A stretch of 64,000 bases of DNA from the NCBI RefSeq assembly GCF_028748185.1, contig NZ_CP118164.1, forward strand, positions 6,101,814 to 6,165,813. The letters are read 5' to 3'. Below the pieces are notes generated by a model. It was not told the origin of the DNA, searched no databases, and saw nothing but the letters and a program-made list of their open reading frames with translations. How positions within the stretch are numbered: the first letter of the stretch is position 1; each line of letters opens with the position of its first letter. Made by a program: the position numbers and the translations under genes. The stretch comes from Bremerella sp. P1. Its GTDB lineage: Bacteria; Planctomycetota; Planctomycetia; Pirellulales; Pirellulaceae. Of this stretch, positions 39,951-54,439 are shown one piece after another.

Positions 39951-41464
39951 CGGCTCTCCTCCTTGCGATACAACGACCGAATTCGATCTGCTGCCGCAGC
40001 GACTGCTTCCATCCAATCTTCCTCAGGCAGCTCCGACTTGAAAAGCTTTTCGGTGAACTCTACTTGCTCGGAACGAACAATAGCAGTCAATTGCTCGACA
40101 AAGCGTTTGGTGTCCTTCAGTGGAACGTTATGCAGCCAGTCTTTCATGACTGCTGTCAGCGCAATGATCTGCTCGATCTGGTCCCTCGCCTGTAGGCGTC
40201 CCTGACGAAGCAATTCTCTTAGTTGTCGCCCGCGTCGGAGCGTCTGCTGCATCCCCGCATCCATTTCGAGTCCCATGCGGCTGAGCGATTCAAGGGACTC
40301 GCAACGAGATAACTGAATCTTCAGATTCTTCGCTGCTTTCCGCATCGGAGGGCTCTGCGCGATGCTGCCGATACGCGACACACTTCGGCCTACGTCGATC
40401 GCCGGACGCTGATTCCGCTCGAATCGGACAGAGTCGAGATAGATCTGCCCGTCTGTAATGGAAATCAGATTGGTTGGAATATAGGAAGAGATATCGCCAT
40501 CGGTAGTCTCGATCAAAGGAAAAGCAGTGACGGAGCCTCCTCCTTCGTCATCGCAGACAGCGCAGGCACGCTCCAAAAGCTCGGCGTGGATGTAAAAAAT
40601 GTCACCAGGGAACGCTTCCCGACCGGGGGGACGCCCCAAGAGGAGCGCCAGTTCGCGGTAGGCATCCGCGTGTTTCGTCAGATCATCGTAAACGACGAGG
40701 GCGTGCCCTCCGGACTCTCGAAATGATTCTGCAAGGCTTGCTCCGGCATAGGGTGCCAGGTATTGCATTCCAGGCGAAGACGAAGCGTCGGCTGCAATGA
40801 TGGCGGTATTCTCCAGGCAGCCGGCCTTCTCCAAGGTTGTTCGAAGGGTTATGACACGCGACATAGGCTGTCCTACGATGACATAAACACACGCAACATC
40901 GCCTAGCTTTTGTGCAGCAACGATATCAATTGCCAAGGATGTTTTGCCGACATTGCGATCGCCGACAATCAATTCCCTCTGCCCTCGTCCGATAGAGATC
41001 GCGGCATCAATTGCCATAACCCCAGTCCACAAGGACTCGTCGACTGATCTTCGATCGACGATATTGGGAGCTGGTTGAAAGAGTGGCCGCATAGAATGGG
41101 TTGGAAGTGGAGGACCTTCGTCGAGCGGATTTCCAAGTGGGTCGATTATCCGGCCGAGCGCGGCCGCTCCGACTGGCAACTGCGGTAGGCGATGTTCCCC
41201 ACGGACTCCCTCTCCCTGATGAACCTTTTCAGTACCAGTTAGAAGAATGACACCGGTACTCGATTCGGCCAGGTCATAGGCCATTCCCAAGGCACCTGAG
41301 TCGAATCGTAATAATTCTTCGTATCCAACATCACCTAGCCCGGCAACCTGAGCGACGCCGTCACCCACGCCTTGGACGAATCCACGGAGGCGAATCCCTG
41401 CGGCCAAATCCAACTTGTCGGCCGCCTCCTCAAGACGCTTTGTTAGATGTTCAACGTCGTTCAT
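39947..41464 (-). CDS. atpA: N-ATPase alpha subunit
   Basis: This 505-residue alpha subunit has a Walker A loop GDRNVGKT at about 168-175, MSRVITLRTTLEKAG, and the alpha-type VFDDLTKH-like motif VVYDDLTKHADAYRELALLL. SLISITDGQIYLDSVRFERN is represented by LISITDGQIYL. It carries the non-catalytic nucleotide sites of the F1 hexamer. It overlaps atpF and atpG by four bases each, so synthesis is coupled. It differs from housekeeping alpha subunits in its short N-terminus, a feature of N-type ATPases. Confidence 0.95.
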   Translation of the reverse strand: MNDVEHLTKRLEEAADKLDLAAGIRLRGFVQGVGDGVAQVAGLGDVGYEELLRFDSGALGMAYDLAESSTGVILLTGTEKVHQGEGVRGEHRLPQLPVGAAALGRIIDPLGNPLDEGPPLPTHSMRPLFQPAPNIVDRRSVDESLWTGVMAIDAAISIGRGQRELIVGDRNVGKTSLAIDIVAAQKLGDVACVYVIVGQPMSRVITLRTTLEKAGCLENTAIIAADASSSPGMQYLAPYAGASLAESFRESGGHALVVYDDLTKHADAYRELALLLGRPPGREAFPGDIFYIHAELLERACAVCDDEGGGSVTAFPLIETTDGDISSYIPTNLISITDGQIYLDSVRFERNQRPAIDVGRSVSRIGSIAQSPPMRKAAKNLKIQLSRCESLESLSRMGLEMDAGMQQTLRRGRQLRELLRQGRLQARDQIEQIIALTAVMKDWLHNVPLKDTKRFVEQLTAIVRSEQVEFTEKLFKSELPEEDWMEAVAAAADRIRSLYRKEESR

Positions 41465-42195
41465 GTGGAGGTATCTCCTGAATGACGGCCCAGCTCCTGC
41501 AATAATTCCTGTTCTGCGTAGCGTGTTAGCCCGGCAATGGAGGCGTCGACTAGTCCCTGGGCGGTTGAAATGCGAACCCCTCCAATCAATTCGGGAACGA
41601 CACGAAACGTTACCGAATCTTCAGGCTGACGAAGAGCCGAACGAAGCCGCTCTCTCGCCGGAACGTCAAGTTCAGTTGCCGTTTCGACTGATACCGGGGA
41701 AAGGCCGTCGGCAGAGAGGGACTTTAACTGGGAAACGGTGGCAGCGATCAGTGCCGATTCGAATTCTGGACCATTGATTTCCTGCAAAAGCTTACTGATC
41801 GTTGCCGTAGCCTTTTCCGCGATAAAGTGAGCCAATCGTTTCGCGTTGGTCTGATCAATTTGAATCGCTTTAAGTTTAAGCTGGTCCAGTTCCTTGTCAG
41901 CTTCCGCTCGGGCTTTGGCTAGAATGTTCTCGCTCTCCTGATTGGCTGCGTTCCTGGCTGCGACACGCATCTTCTCAAGCTCTTGCGTAACGAGTTCTCG
42001 CTGTTGGTTTAGGTCACGCTCCATGTTCTCTGCATACGTGAGTTTCGCTTTCGACTGTTCTTCGAGCTGCTTTGCTTCGCTCTGCTGTTGCTCAATAGCT
42101 TTCCGAACCGGTTTAAAGAAAAACCAGCCGAGTAATCCGGCGAGCATCACAAAATTTGCTATCTCGAATGCGAAAGTCCAAAGGCTATCACGCAT
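41461..42195 (-). CDS. atpF: N-ATPase b subunit (extended, probably covering delta function)
   Basis: This 244-residue protein has one N-terminal membrane helix (FVMLAGLLGWFFFKPVRKAI). A long, strongly charged coiled coil follows (about 30-130), then a globular C-terminal part of ~90 residues ending in ISTAQGLVDASIAGLTRYAE, which resembles the end of delta subunits. It is about 80 residues longer than a standard b subunit. No separate delta gene occurs in the operon, as is usual for N-ATPases. It forms the peripheral stalk. A 7-base gap to atpE is one of the few places where operon genes do not overlap. Confidence 0.9.
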   Translation of the reverse strand: MRDSLWTFAFEIANFVMLAGLLGWFFFKPVRKAIEQQQSEAKQLEEQSKAKLTYAENMERDLNQQRELVTQELEKMRVAARNAANQESENILAKARAEADKELDQLKLKAIQIDQTNAKRLAHFIAEKATATISKLLQEINGPEFESALIAATVSQLKSLSADGLSPVSVETATELDVPARERLRSALRQPEDSVTFRVVPELIGGVRISTAQGLVDASIAGLTRYAEQELLQELGRHSGDTST

Positions 42196-42202
42196 CTGCA
42201 GA

Positions 42203-42460
42203 CTAACCTGTTGTGAAAGGGTTGGCGAAGATCAGGATCAGTGCGATGACAAGACAGAAAATGGCAGTTGATTCCACCATCGCCAAGCTGACGAAAAGCG
42301 TGCGGGTGATCGAAGCCGATTCGTCGGGCTGGCGGGCCAAAGCATCCATGGCAGCCGCAGCGATTTTGCTTTCTCCAATCGCAGCTCCGACAGCACCGAA
42401 TGCCATCGTGACGGCCGCAGCAATAATCGAAACCATTTGAATTACGGTTAGGTCAGTCAT
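42203..42460 (-). CDS. atpE: N-ATPase c subunit (predicted Na+-binding)
   Basis: This 85-residue hairpin of two membrane helices is joined by the loop ARQPDE. Helix 1 has Glu30 in AIGES, and helix 2 has Glu63-Ser64-Thr65 in MVESTAIF. Glu30 aligns with Gln32 and Glu63 with Glu65 of the Ilyobacter Na+-binding c ring. The double carboxylate is characteristic of N-ATPases and supports Na+ as the coupling ion; this rests on residue alignment only. The gene overlaps atpB by four bases and is separated from atpF by 7 bases. Confidence 0.93.
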   Translation of the reverse strand: MTDLTVIQMVSIIAAAVTMAFGAVGAAIGESKIAAAAMDALARQPDESASITRTLFVSLAMVESTAIFCLVIALILIFANPFTTG

Positions 42461-43131
42461 GCGTTCTCCTCGGGGCCGATCGCGGCTCCTATGAATAGCG
42501 TAGAGAGTATTGCGAAGATATATGCTTGCAGCATCCCGATCAGCAAATCGAGAGCCATAAATGGCATGGGAACCAAGACGCCTGCCAGGGCTACCAATAG
42601 GCCGACGACAAGGTGTCCTGACATCACGTTGCCGAATAGTCGCATCGCCAAGGCGACGGTACGAGATATCTCGGAAACCAGATGCAACGGAAAGAGAAGG
42701 GGGTTGGGCGAGAAGTAGTGCTTGAGATATCCGCCCAGTCCACGTGCTCGAATGCCCGCAAGGGGAACCGTTAGGAAGACCACAATTGCCAGAGCGGAGG
42801 TTGTTGCCAAACTGGCCGTCGCCGGATGAACTCCTGGAAACTGTCCCGATATATTACATCCGGCAATGAATAGGAACAGGCTGCCCGCCAAGCCCGCGAC
42901 GGCTGGATTGGTCTTGCCGAGAATATCTTGAACCGACTGGTCAATCCGTCGGACGACGATACACGCAAGTGCCGCCAAGAAAGAATCAGGGCGGTGAGTA
43001 ACGGACCATCGCATCCAGAGAGCTAGCAGAAGCAATACGACAGACACTGTCAGCGAACTGAGCATCGTCTCGGTGATTGGAATTGGGCCGATTTCAAATA
43101 ATCGCGGATCGCCGAAGACACGAACGTTCAT
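42457..43131 (-). CDS. atpB: N-ATPase a subunit
   Basis: This 224-residue, highly hydrophobic membrane protein is the stator half-channel subunit. The essential arginine is Arg164 in LAMRLFGN, in the conserved helix facing the c ring. FIAGCNISGQFPG and the C-terminal LQAYIFAILSTLFIGAAI are family landmarks. ATGA overlaps with atpR on one side and atpE on the other show translational coupling. It is shorter than housekeeping a subunits, as usual for this subfamily. Confidence 0.93.
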   Translation of the reverse strand: MNVRVFGDPRLFEIGPIPITETMLSSLTVSVVLLLLALWMRWSVTHRPDSFLAALACIVVRRIDQSVQDILGKTNPAVAGLAGSLFLFIAGCNISGQFPGVHPATASLATTSALAIVVFLTVPLAGIRARGLGGYLKHYFSPNPLLFPLHLVSEISRTVALAMRLFGNVMSGHLVVGLLVALAGVLVPMPFMALDLLIGMLQAYIFAILSTLFIGAAIGPEENA

Positions 43132-43400
43132 GGGGCAATCTCCTTATGGAGGGGCCTCAAGTGAGATCGCATCACGATGGCAATTACAAAGAAAAAGCCA
43201 AGGGCCCAGCCAAAAGCCGTCGGAACGATTCCCCCAAGGATCGCAGAGGCGACGAAACCCATTCCTACGGCGAACAAACGAAAGAGTCCCAAGAGGGCTG
43301 CGTAGGGTCCGGCAAGGGAGGTGCCCTTCTTAAGGCCCAGGCCGTGCATTGCTCCAAGTACAACTCCGCACAATAACCATCCACCGAAAATCCACGTCAC
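43128..43400 (-). CDS. atpR: N-ATPase-specific membrane subunit AtpR
   Basis: The GTG at 43400, sharing one base with the atpQ stop (TAGTG) and preceded by AAGGA, gives a 90-residue protein with three predicted membrane helices: TWIFGGWLLCGVVLGAMHGL, FRLFAVGMGFVASAILGGIV and FGWALGFFFVIAIVMRS. AtpR occurs only in N-type ATPase operons and carries polar/charged residues in the membrane thought to help ion handling or c-ring assembly. The conserved Arg in LFRLF may play that role. A longer frame to 43439 would overlap atpQ by 40 bases. Confidence 0.85.
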   Translation of the reverse strand: MTWIFGGWLLCGVVLGAMHGLGLKKGTSLAGPYAALLGLFRLFAVGMGFVASAILGGIVPTAFGWALGFFFVIAIVMRSHLRPLHKEIAP

Positions 43401-43686
43401 TAGAGTTTTCCTTTCAAAGCTTGCCATGCCGCAATGCAACCCAGAAGCGTACCAAGCGTTAGCAACATCAAGGTAAAGTGAACGCCGGTGTCAAAACGGA
43501 CGTCCAGGTAGTGCCCTGCCATTGCCCCGCCTACGGATGCCAGGGCAATAGGCCAACCGACCATTCCCAGCACAGCCAGGGAATGCCAGAACGACTGGGC
43601 TCCATGTTCTCTGCGACCACGACGTGAAATGTCTCGTTGTACTGCTGCCCGCAACTTTCGGCGGCGTCGATCTGGAAATGAATCGT

Positions 43687-43690
<4 letters not shown>
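43400..43690 (-). CDS. atpQ: N-ATPase accessory membrane protein AtpQ (AtpI-like)
   Basis: This 96-residue protein has a strongly basic N-terminus (RRRRKLRAAVQRDISRRGRR) followed by two membrane helices around GMVGWPIALASVGGAMAGHY and MLLTLGTLLGCIAAW. It corresponds to the AtpI-like/AtpQ component present between atpC and atpR in N-ATPase operons. AtpI-type proteins assist c-ring assembly or Mg2+ uptake. The ATGA overlap with atpC is intact. Confidence 0.87.
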
Positions 43691-45536
<1,846 letters not shown>

Positions 45537-45605
45537 TCAAAGAATGATCATTTCACGTTTAGCGGACTTCACGATCTTCTGCGGCCTGACCAATATTAAG
45601 GCTAT

Positions 45606-47795
45606 CTAGCGTCCGTTGTTTTCCGGTTCCTTTGGCTGAAGCGATTGGAGAAACGCGAGCAAGTCGGCAATTTGATGCGGAGAGAGCGTCTTCTGGATAT
45701 CATTTGGCATGATAGAAGTATCACTGGCCCGGATTGCTTCAATGGATGCGTTGGGGAGTTGGACAGACTTTTCCTGGTCGAGCCCCAGTCGTAGGTGATC
45801 TGTCGCTTCTCCCAGGATAATACCGCTAAAAGTTTTGCCATTGGATGTCGCGATCACGTAGGGCGCGAAACCGCGTGCAAAGGTCGCACTGGGGAAGAGA
45901 ATGGATTCCAGTAGGTCGCGGCGAGAACGGCTACGTCCGATGGTCGTCAAATCGGGGCCAACCAAGCCTCCCTTTTCCGCAACACGATGACACTTACTGC
46001 AGGTTGCTTGAATCGAGAAAAACACCTCGCGTCCGCGGTCCGGATCGCCGTCTTTAAGTTCAGATTCCATCTTGAGGAGCATCTCTTGTTGCGCTTGGGT
46101 AAGAGGCTCACCCAATGACGGTGCGGGAATATCTAGCCATTGATTATCTGGTCGCTTAGCGGCAATCCGCTGCAACTCAGCCAAGGCTAGTGAGGCTCCG
46201 TCACGTACGGCCGAATCTCGGGCGAGGACTGCTTGGCGGAGAATGTCTCGTCGATCAGCACCTATAAGTGCGAGCATCGATGCGTGTTTTAGCGGCGGAT
46301 CACTCTGAACACGTGGTAGCATCTCAAGGAGTTTGCTGGTGAAATGATCGTCGTTGACTTTCCAATGGCTCAGTGTCGCGATCGCATTCCGTTGCTCGGC
46401 TGGAGAACCCGCGAAAGCCATCCGTGATAGCCTAGGTACTAGTTGTGTGCGAGCCTCTCCTGCGGGAATATCGAGTAGAGCCCGAGCGACAGTCTGACGA
46501 AGCAATGGGTTGTCGGAATCAAGCAACTTCCCCAATTCGGCAAGTGACTCGCTAGTGTTCTTACGCCGAAGCTGCCAGATAAGCTCGAGTGTTGCCGCCT
46601 CTTGCAGCTTGGTATCGTTGTCGTCATCCTGGGAAGCCTGGGATCGTCGAATGCGATAGATGCCGCCTTGAATGTGTGATTTGGCAACGCCTGATTGAGG
46701 ACAGCCGATTCGGAACCAACCCCCGGTATCGATCACCAAGAGTGAACCATCAGGTGCTTGAAGCACATCTGTCGGATGAAAGTCTTTATCGTTTGAGACG
46801 AAGAAGTCGTTTACTTGCTCTACCTGATAAGTGGACGCATACGGCTTCAGGCGAACCTGAACGACACGGTTAGTATTGAACTGTGTGATGAAGAGCGTTC
46901 CCGTGTTATCCGATCCCCACTCGTCGCCGTCATACCGACAAAGCCCCGAGACCGCCACGTGCCCAAAGTTTTGGAGTTCCGGCAGAAGGGGACCTGTACG
47001 TACGAATTCCTGACCGAGACTTTCGGCAAAGTCTTCGCGTGGGTACACTCCGCCATATTGCCAATGGACGAGGCAATCACCGCGTGGCCGCGCATACATC
47101 AGGTTAACCGTACCCAGCATGTCTCCTTCTGGCGTAAATACAATCTCGACCGGATTGTCCATTCCGCCGGTTGCGAACGTTTGCACATCGCTTCCATCGG
47201 GTCGGCACGAAAATATGCGGGCAGCCTTCCCCTTGCTGATGATCTCTCCCTCAGCATCACGAATCTCGTGTCCGTGACGTCCTTCGCACCAATAGATTCT
47301 TCCTTCAGGACCGAGAAAGGGACCATGCACGTCCGCCGCGTTGCCCGTATAGCCGAAGTCTCCCACTAGCTTCTGACGAAGATCGGCTACGCCGTCATCA
47401 TCGGTGTCGGTCAGCTTCCAGATCGCTCCACTCGAGGCAACGTACAACGACCCGTCCAGCCAGAGGCAGCCTTGAGGGAAAGTCATGCGATCGGCGAAGG
47501 TAGTTGCGTGGTCGAAGACGCCGTCTCGGTCCGTATCTTCTATTCTCCGAATGAAATTCGGAAGCTGCTTTTCCAACTCAGATCGGGGAAGATTCTCACC
47601 GGCACTGGCTGCTACGTATAACCTCCCTTGATCGTCAAAGCATGCCATCATAGGGTGGCTCACCAACGACGGAGCTGCTGCCAACTCGACCGTATATCCT
47701 TCTGGGACCTGAATAGACCCCGACGAAACTTCCGCGCCCCGGGCGAGCGTTGAAGAAAGGATGACGGCAAGGGTAAGTAAGGGACGTATGGTCAT
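45606..47795 (-). CDS. PVC-type cytochrome / membrane-bound dehydrogenase
   Basis: This exported protein of 729 residues has a signal peptide (LLTLAVILSSTLARGAE). The beta-propeller domain starts IQVPEGYTVELAAAPSLVSH and carries propeller repeats such as DTDRDGVFDHATTF. A HEAT-like helical part lies at about 400-560. A C-terminal monoheme cytochrome c has CSKCH at residue 599 and the distal FARGFAPYVIATSNG. Unlike the copy at 16242-20189 it lacks the SGNH domain and second heme. The gene is 24 bases downstream of the dimethylformamidase-like gene, so it probably shares its transcript and perhaps its substrate pathway. Confidence 0.9.
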   Translation of the reverse strand: MTIRPLLTLAVILSSTLARGAEVSSGSIQVPEGYTVELAAAPSLVSHPMMACFDDQGRLYVAASAGENLPRSELEKQLPNFIRRIEDTDRDGVFDHATTFADRMTFPQGCLWLDGSLYVASSGAIWKLTDTDDDGVADLRQKLVGDFGYTGNAADVHGPFLGPEGRIYWCEGRHGHEIRDAEGEIISKGKAARIFSCRPDGSDVQTFATGGMDNPVEIVFTPEGDMLGTVNLMYARPRGDCLVHWQYGGVYPREDFAESLGQEFVRTGPLLPELQNFGHVAVSGLCRYDGDEWGSDNTGTLFITQFNTNRVVQVRLKPYASTYQVEQVNDFFVSNDKDFHPTDVLQAPDGSLLVIDTGGWFRIGCPQSGVAKSHIQGGIYRIRRSQASQDDDNDTKLQEAATLELIWQLRRKNTSESLAELGKLLDSDNPLLRQTVARALLDIPAGEARTQLVPRLSRMAFAGSPAEQRNAIATLSHWKVNDDHFTSKLLEMLPRVQSDPPLKHASMLALIGADRRDILRQAVLARDSAVRDGASLALAELQRIAAKRPDNQWLDIPAPSLGEPLTQAQQEMLLKMESELKDGDPDRGREVFFSIQATCSKCHRVAEKGGLVGPDLTTIGRSRSRRDLLESILFPSATFARGFAPYVIATSNGKTFSGIILGEATDHLRLGLDQEKSVQLPNASIEAIRASDTSIMPNDIQKTLSPHQIADLLAFLQSLQPKEPENNGR

Positions 47796-47819
47796 GCGGG
47801 AGACTCCGTCGGCGGTGTG

Positions 47820-49370
47820 CTAGACTCTGTTTCCTTTGACAGCCTGACGAAGCAGGTTGTGGGTTATTTGCTGTACACGAGCATCCGGCCCGTGCGGTCG
47901 GCTCCAGTGCGACCACGGTAGTACGTGACCCGGTGGACTACTGAGTCCTTGGGCCCAGAAGATGGTTGCTGCGTTGAAGACATAATTGCCTTTCGGTCCG
48001 GGATATATGGTTGCGGTCCACTGCTGAGGATTCACACCACCCTGCCAGGCCGTTCCATCGGCGACCACTTCCAGGCCGTCAATCTCGGGAGGATTGCCGT
48101 GGTATTCCCAGCCGACCAAACCGGGAATCGAATCTCCTCGCTTTACATCGGTACCAGCAAAGATCCAATGGTCGGGCTGAGTGATTGTCCAATCGCCTCC
48201 ACCGTTCACGGGCCGAACATTCCGGGCACCCATTAACAGACCTTCGTCCGGCCCGCGATGGGGAAACGGGCCATGGTCATGTTCGCGGGTCACTGCGTGC
48301 GACTCGTTCCCTCCGTAGGGGCCTCCACGAAAGATGATTCGATTTGCTATACCATCGCTGTTTTCGCGGAAAGGCGTCACCCAGCAGACGCTATTGCCGG
48401 AAAGGAATAACAGATTCACTCCTTCGTCCCGCATCTTCTCCACTGAACGGAATTGGCGGATGTCCCAATATTCGTCGTGCCCGACGCTGATAAACGCCTT
48501 GCACTTCAGACCCCGTTCTGGGGAGAGCATATCGCTGTTGGAACAGTAAGTGACGTCGTAGCCGTGCTCTTCAAGCCAATATGAGAGTGGAAACTCGAAG
48601 GGAAGAAATTCGCCGGAGCCAACTGTCCGCGGGTCATTGACCACGCCATTATGCTGCGCTTCCCGGGCATAGGGACGATCAAAGCTGACATCCGCCCATG
48701 GTCCCTGAACACCACGGGGGTGGGTATAGATGGAATAGTTGTTCGGCCAGCGATTGTAGGCTTGCCACGTATTGTCGCTTACCTGAAAGAGAATGTCGGC
48801 CGGACGATCGTCCCGAACGATGAAGATGATATGACTTTGCCAGTAGGGTTCACCGGGCTTGGGGATCGTGGTGAGCCTCCCGACGTAGACACCACTTAAC
48901 CAGTCTGGAGGAATCTCGAGTGTTAGCGAGGGCTTCCAGCGGCATTCGTGAAGGTTCTTCTCTCCCGGGCTTGGTGTGGGCTGCGTGACTGCGTCGAAAG
49001 GACCGTATGTTTTCACCAATCGGGCACCCTTGCCACCGTAGTACCCCATTCGGAATAGTTCAAGTGTGAATGATCGTGTAGGATTGCATGAGACCATCAC
49101 GTCGAGCGATTCGCCAGCGGCCACGCTTTGTTGGGAGCAGTACCCTTCAATCCAAGGTGACCGGAATCCATCTCCATCGACACGCACACGTGTAAGCTGC
49201 CAATCGTCGGCACCTTCTAGGGCGTTTTCCTGCTGAACCAATCCGGCAGAGGATGAACTAACCTGGGCATAGGCTGTTTGGGCAAGTAATGGTGCGGATC
49301 CCAGCATCGTTGAGGCAACCGTGCCTTTTAAGAACGCGCGTCGGGGCACCCTGGTAGGATCGTCACTCAT
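47820..49370 (-). CDS. Exported N,N-dimethylformamidase large-subunit-like protein
   Basis: This 516-residue protein has a twin-arginine signal VPRRAFLKGTVASTMLGSAP. The mature part has an N-terminal beta-sandwich (about 50-170; LDVMVSCNPTRSFTLELFRM and YYGGKGARL). It then has the C-terminal amidohydrolase-like domain of dimethylformamidase large subunits: WLEEHGYDVTYCSNSDM, FISVGHDEYWD and NLLFLSGNSVCW. No small subunit is encoded nearby. Export by Tat argues for a substrate other than cytoplasmic formamides, possibly a secreted sugar derivative. The gene is co-directional with the PVC cytochrome. Confidence 0.85.
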   Translation of the reverse strand: MSDDPTRVPRRAFLKGTVASTMLGSAPLLAQTAYAQVSSSSAGLVQQENALEGADDWQLTRVRVDGDGFRSPWIEGYCSQQSVAAGESLDVMVSCNPTRSFTLELFRMGYYGGKGARLVKTYGPFDAVTQPTPSPGEKNLHECRWKPSLTLEIPPDWLSGVYVGRLTTIPKPGEPYWQSHIIFIVRDDRPADILFQVSDNTWQAYNRWPNNYSIYTHPRGVQGPWADVSFDRPYAREAQHNGVVNDPRTVGSGEFLPFEFPLSYWLEEHGYDVTYCSNSDMLSPERGLKCKAFISVGHDEYWDIRQFRSVEKMRDEGVNLLFLSGNSVCWVTPFRENSDGIANRIIFRGGPYGGNESHAVTREHDHGPFPHRGPDEGLLMGARNVRPVNGGGDWTITQPDHWIFAGTDVKRGDSIPGLVGWEYHGNPPEIDGLEVVADGTAWQGGVNPQQWTATIYPGPKGNYVFNAATIFWAQGLSSPPGHVLPWSHWSRPHGPDARVQQITHNLLRQAVKGNRV

Positions 49371-49770
49371 TAGAGTTTCCAGTTGCTAGGTGAAGCAGGA
49401 GTTCTCAGCGGAAATCGATTGTGCATTCGCTTTAACTTACGCAAGGGGCATTCTGGGAAAGTTCGCGGTGTGCGGAAAGTGTGATGACGGCCTGGAATCT
49501 GGTCCGGTTTTAGTTGTCGAAGGAGAGCTAGAGGAAAGGTAGGGAGCGATTCTAGGCGGTGATGTGATAACAGGTGATATCTGGAAAGTATACTAATTGT
49601 TGTGCTTGAGCAAAATTCGAAAATGCTCAACTTGATGAATGGGCAAAACTCATCCAGCGAATCGTACAACTTGAGCGAGTGACAGCAGCATTGAGAAGCT
49701 AGGTCGTATCGCACCAACACCTGACGAGGAAGCTTGCGGAAATTCCGTAGGGCAGCACCGGAGCACTGTT
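49371..49770. other. Intergenic region, no gene recognised
   Basis: These 400 bases lie between the dihydroorotate dehydrogenase-like gene and the Tat-exported gene, both on the minus strand. An open frame of 165 codons (49370-49867, minus) covers it, but it overlaps the end of the flanking gene in another frame. It has a basic/Ser/Leu-rich composition with no motif, so it is not called. The exported gene's promoter should lie near 49380-49450. Confidence 0.6.
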
Positions 49771-50777
49771 TTAAGCGTTGTATTCTGATGTGAATGATGT
49801 CAGGGCCTTCAGATAGTTTGCCCGCTCGTACGCTGAAGGATTCTCGCAATTGTGACGGCTCATGCATCCTCGCATTTGCGTGAGCGACTCGTATTCATGT
49901 TCCACCATCCAGGCCTCAATTTCTTCCAAACAGTCGTGGATGACATGTGATCCATTTATGAGAAGAGATGAAACCATCATGGCAACGTCAGCACCTGCTA
50001 GAAGTGTCTTGATCACATCGGTCGCTGAATGAACTCCGCTTGTCGCAGCTAGCGACGCGGAGAGATGTTCTCGCAGTATCGCGATCCAACGCAATGGTAA
50101 GCGTAGCTCGGATGGGACGCTCAATTCGAGGTGGGGTTGCACTTGAAACTGATCAATATCAATTTCCGGTTCCAGGTATCGATTGAAGAGAACGAACCCA
50201 TTAGCCCCAGCTTCCGCCAATCGCATAGCAAAGTTGGGTAATGCCGTAATGTAGGGCCCCATTTTGACCGCGATTGGGATTGAGACGACGTTGCGTACCT
50301 CCTCAACCAGGTCCAAGTAGCGTTGTTCCACCTCAGCAGAGGTGATCTGAGGATCTGTCGGTACGAAGTAGATGTTCATTTCCAAGGCATCGGCACCTGC
50401 GTCGACCAGCATCTTGGAGTAGCGTCCCCAGCCGTGAGGCGAACATCCATTGAGACTGGCAATCACCGGAACATTTACAGCGGCCTTGGCCGACTGGAGT
50501 AGCTTGACGTATTGGCGGGTTCCCAGGTTGTAGTGGCTTATGGTGGGGAGAAAACCGCTCGCTTCTGCTGATGCTTCTGCCTGGTAATCGCTCAACCGAT
50601 ACAATTCCATTTCATCGTGTTCGATCTGCTCTTCAAACAAAGATGGCAACACGATTGCCGCTGCGCCTGCGTCAGCCAGGGCTTTGATTTGCTCCACGTT
50701 TCCCGTCAAGGGACAAGCTCCGGCCACGATAGGTCCTGACAGTTCAAGTCCGAGGTAGCTGGTTGTCAATTCAACAC

Positions 50778-50781
<4 letters not shown>
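49771..50781 (-). CDS. Dihydroorotate dehydrogenase-like flavoprotein (PFOR-associated)
   Basis: This 336-residue TIM-barrel protein resembles class 1B dihydroorotate dehydrogenases: LGLELSGPIVAGACPLTGNV at the start, VPVIASLNGCSPHGWGRYSK and ALEMNIYF mid-barrel, and AATSGVHSATDVIKTLLAGA for the FMN phosphate loop. No PyrK partner is encoded. The gene is the ATGA-overlapped partner of nifJ, a common arrangement for this non-biosynthetic branch. A role in flavin- or ferredoxin-linked electron transfer is inferred rather than pyrimidine synthesis. Confidence 0.88.
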
Positions 50782-54362
<3,581 letters not shown>

Positions 54363-54439
54363 GGCTGAGCCTTTCTTAGGACTTGAATGAATCAAAACTA
54401 AGACGAAATGCCCTCCGGACGTAACTTGGAGGTGGACTG

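Noticed and set aside
45543-45552. Palindrome AATGATCATT upstream of the ATPase operon
   Set aside because: A 10-bp AT-rich palindrome can occur by chance, and it does not extend symmetrically; it is not enough to call an operator.
49370-49867. 165-codon open frame on the minus strand
   Set aside because: It overlaps the 3' end of the DHOD-like gene in another frame, has a repetitive basic/Ser/Leu composition and no recognisable motif or ribosome site.
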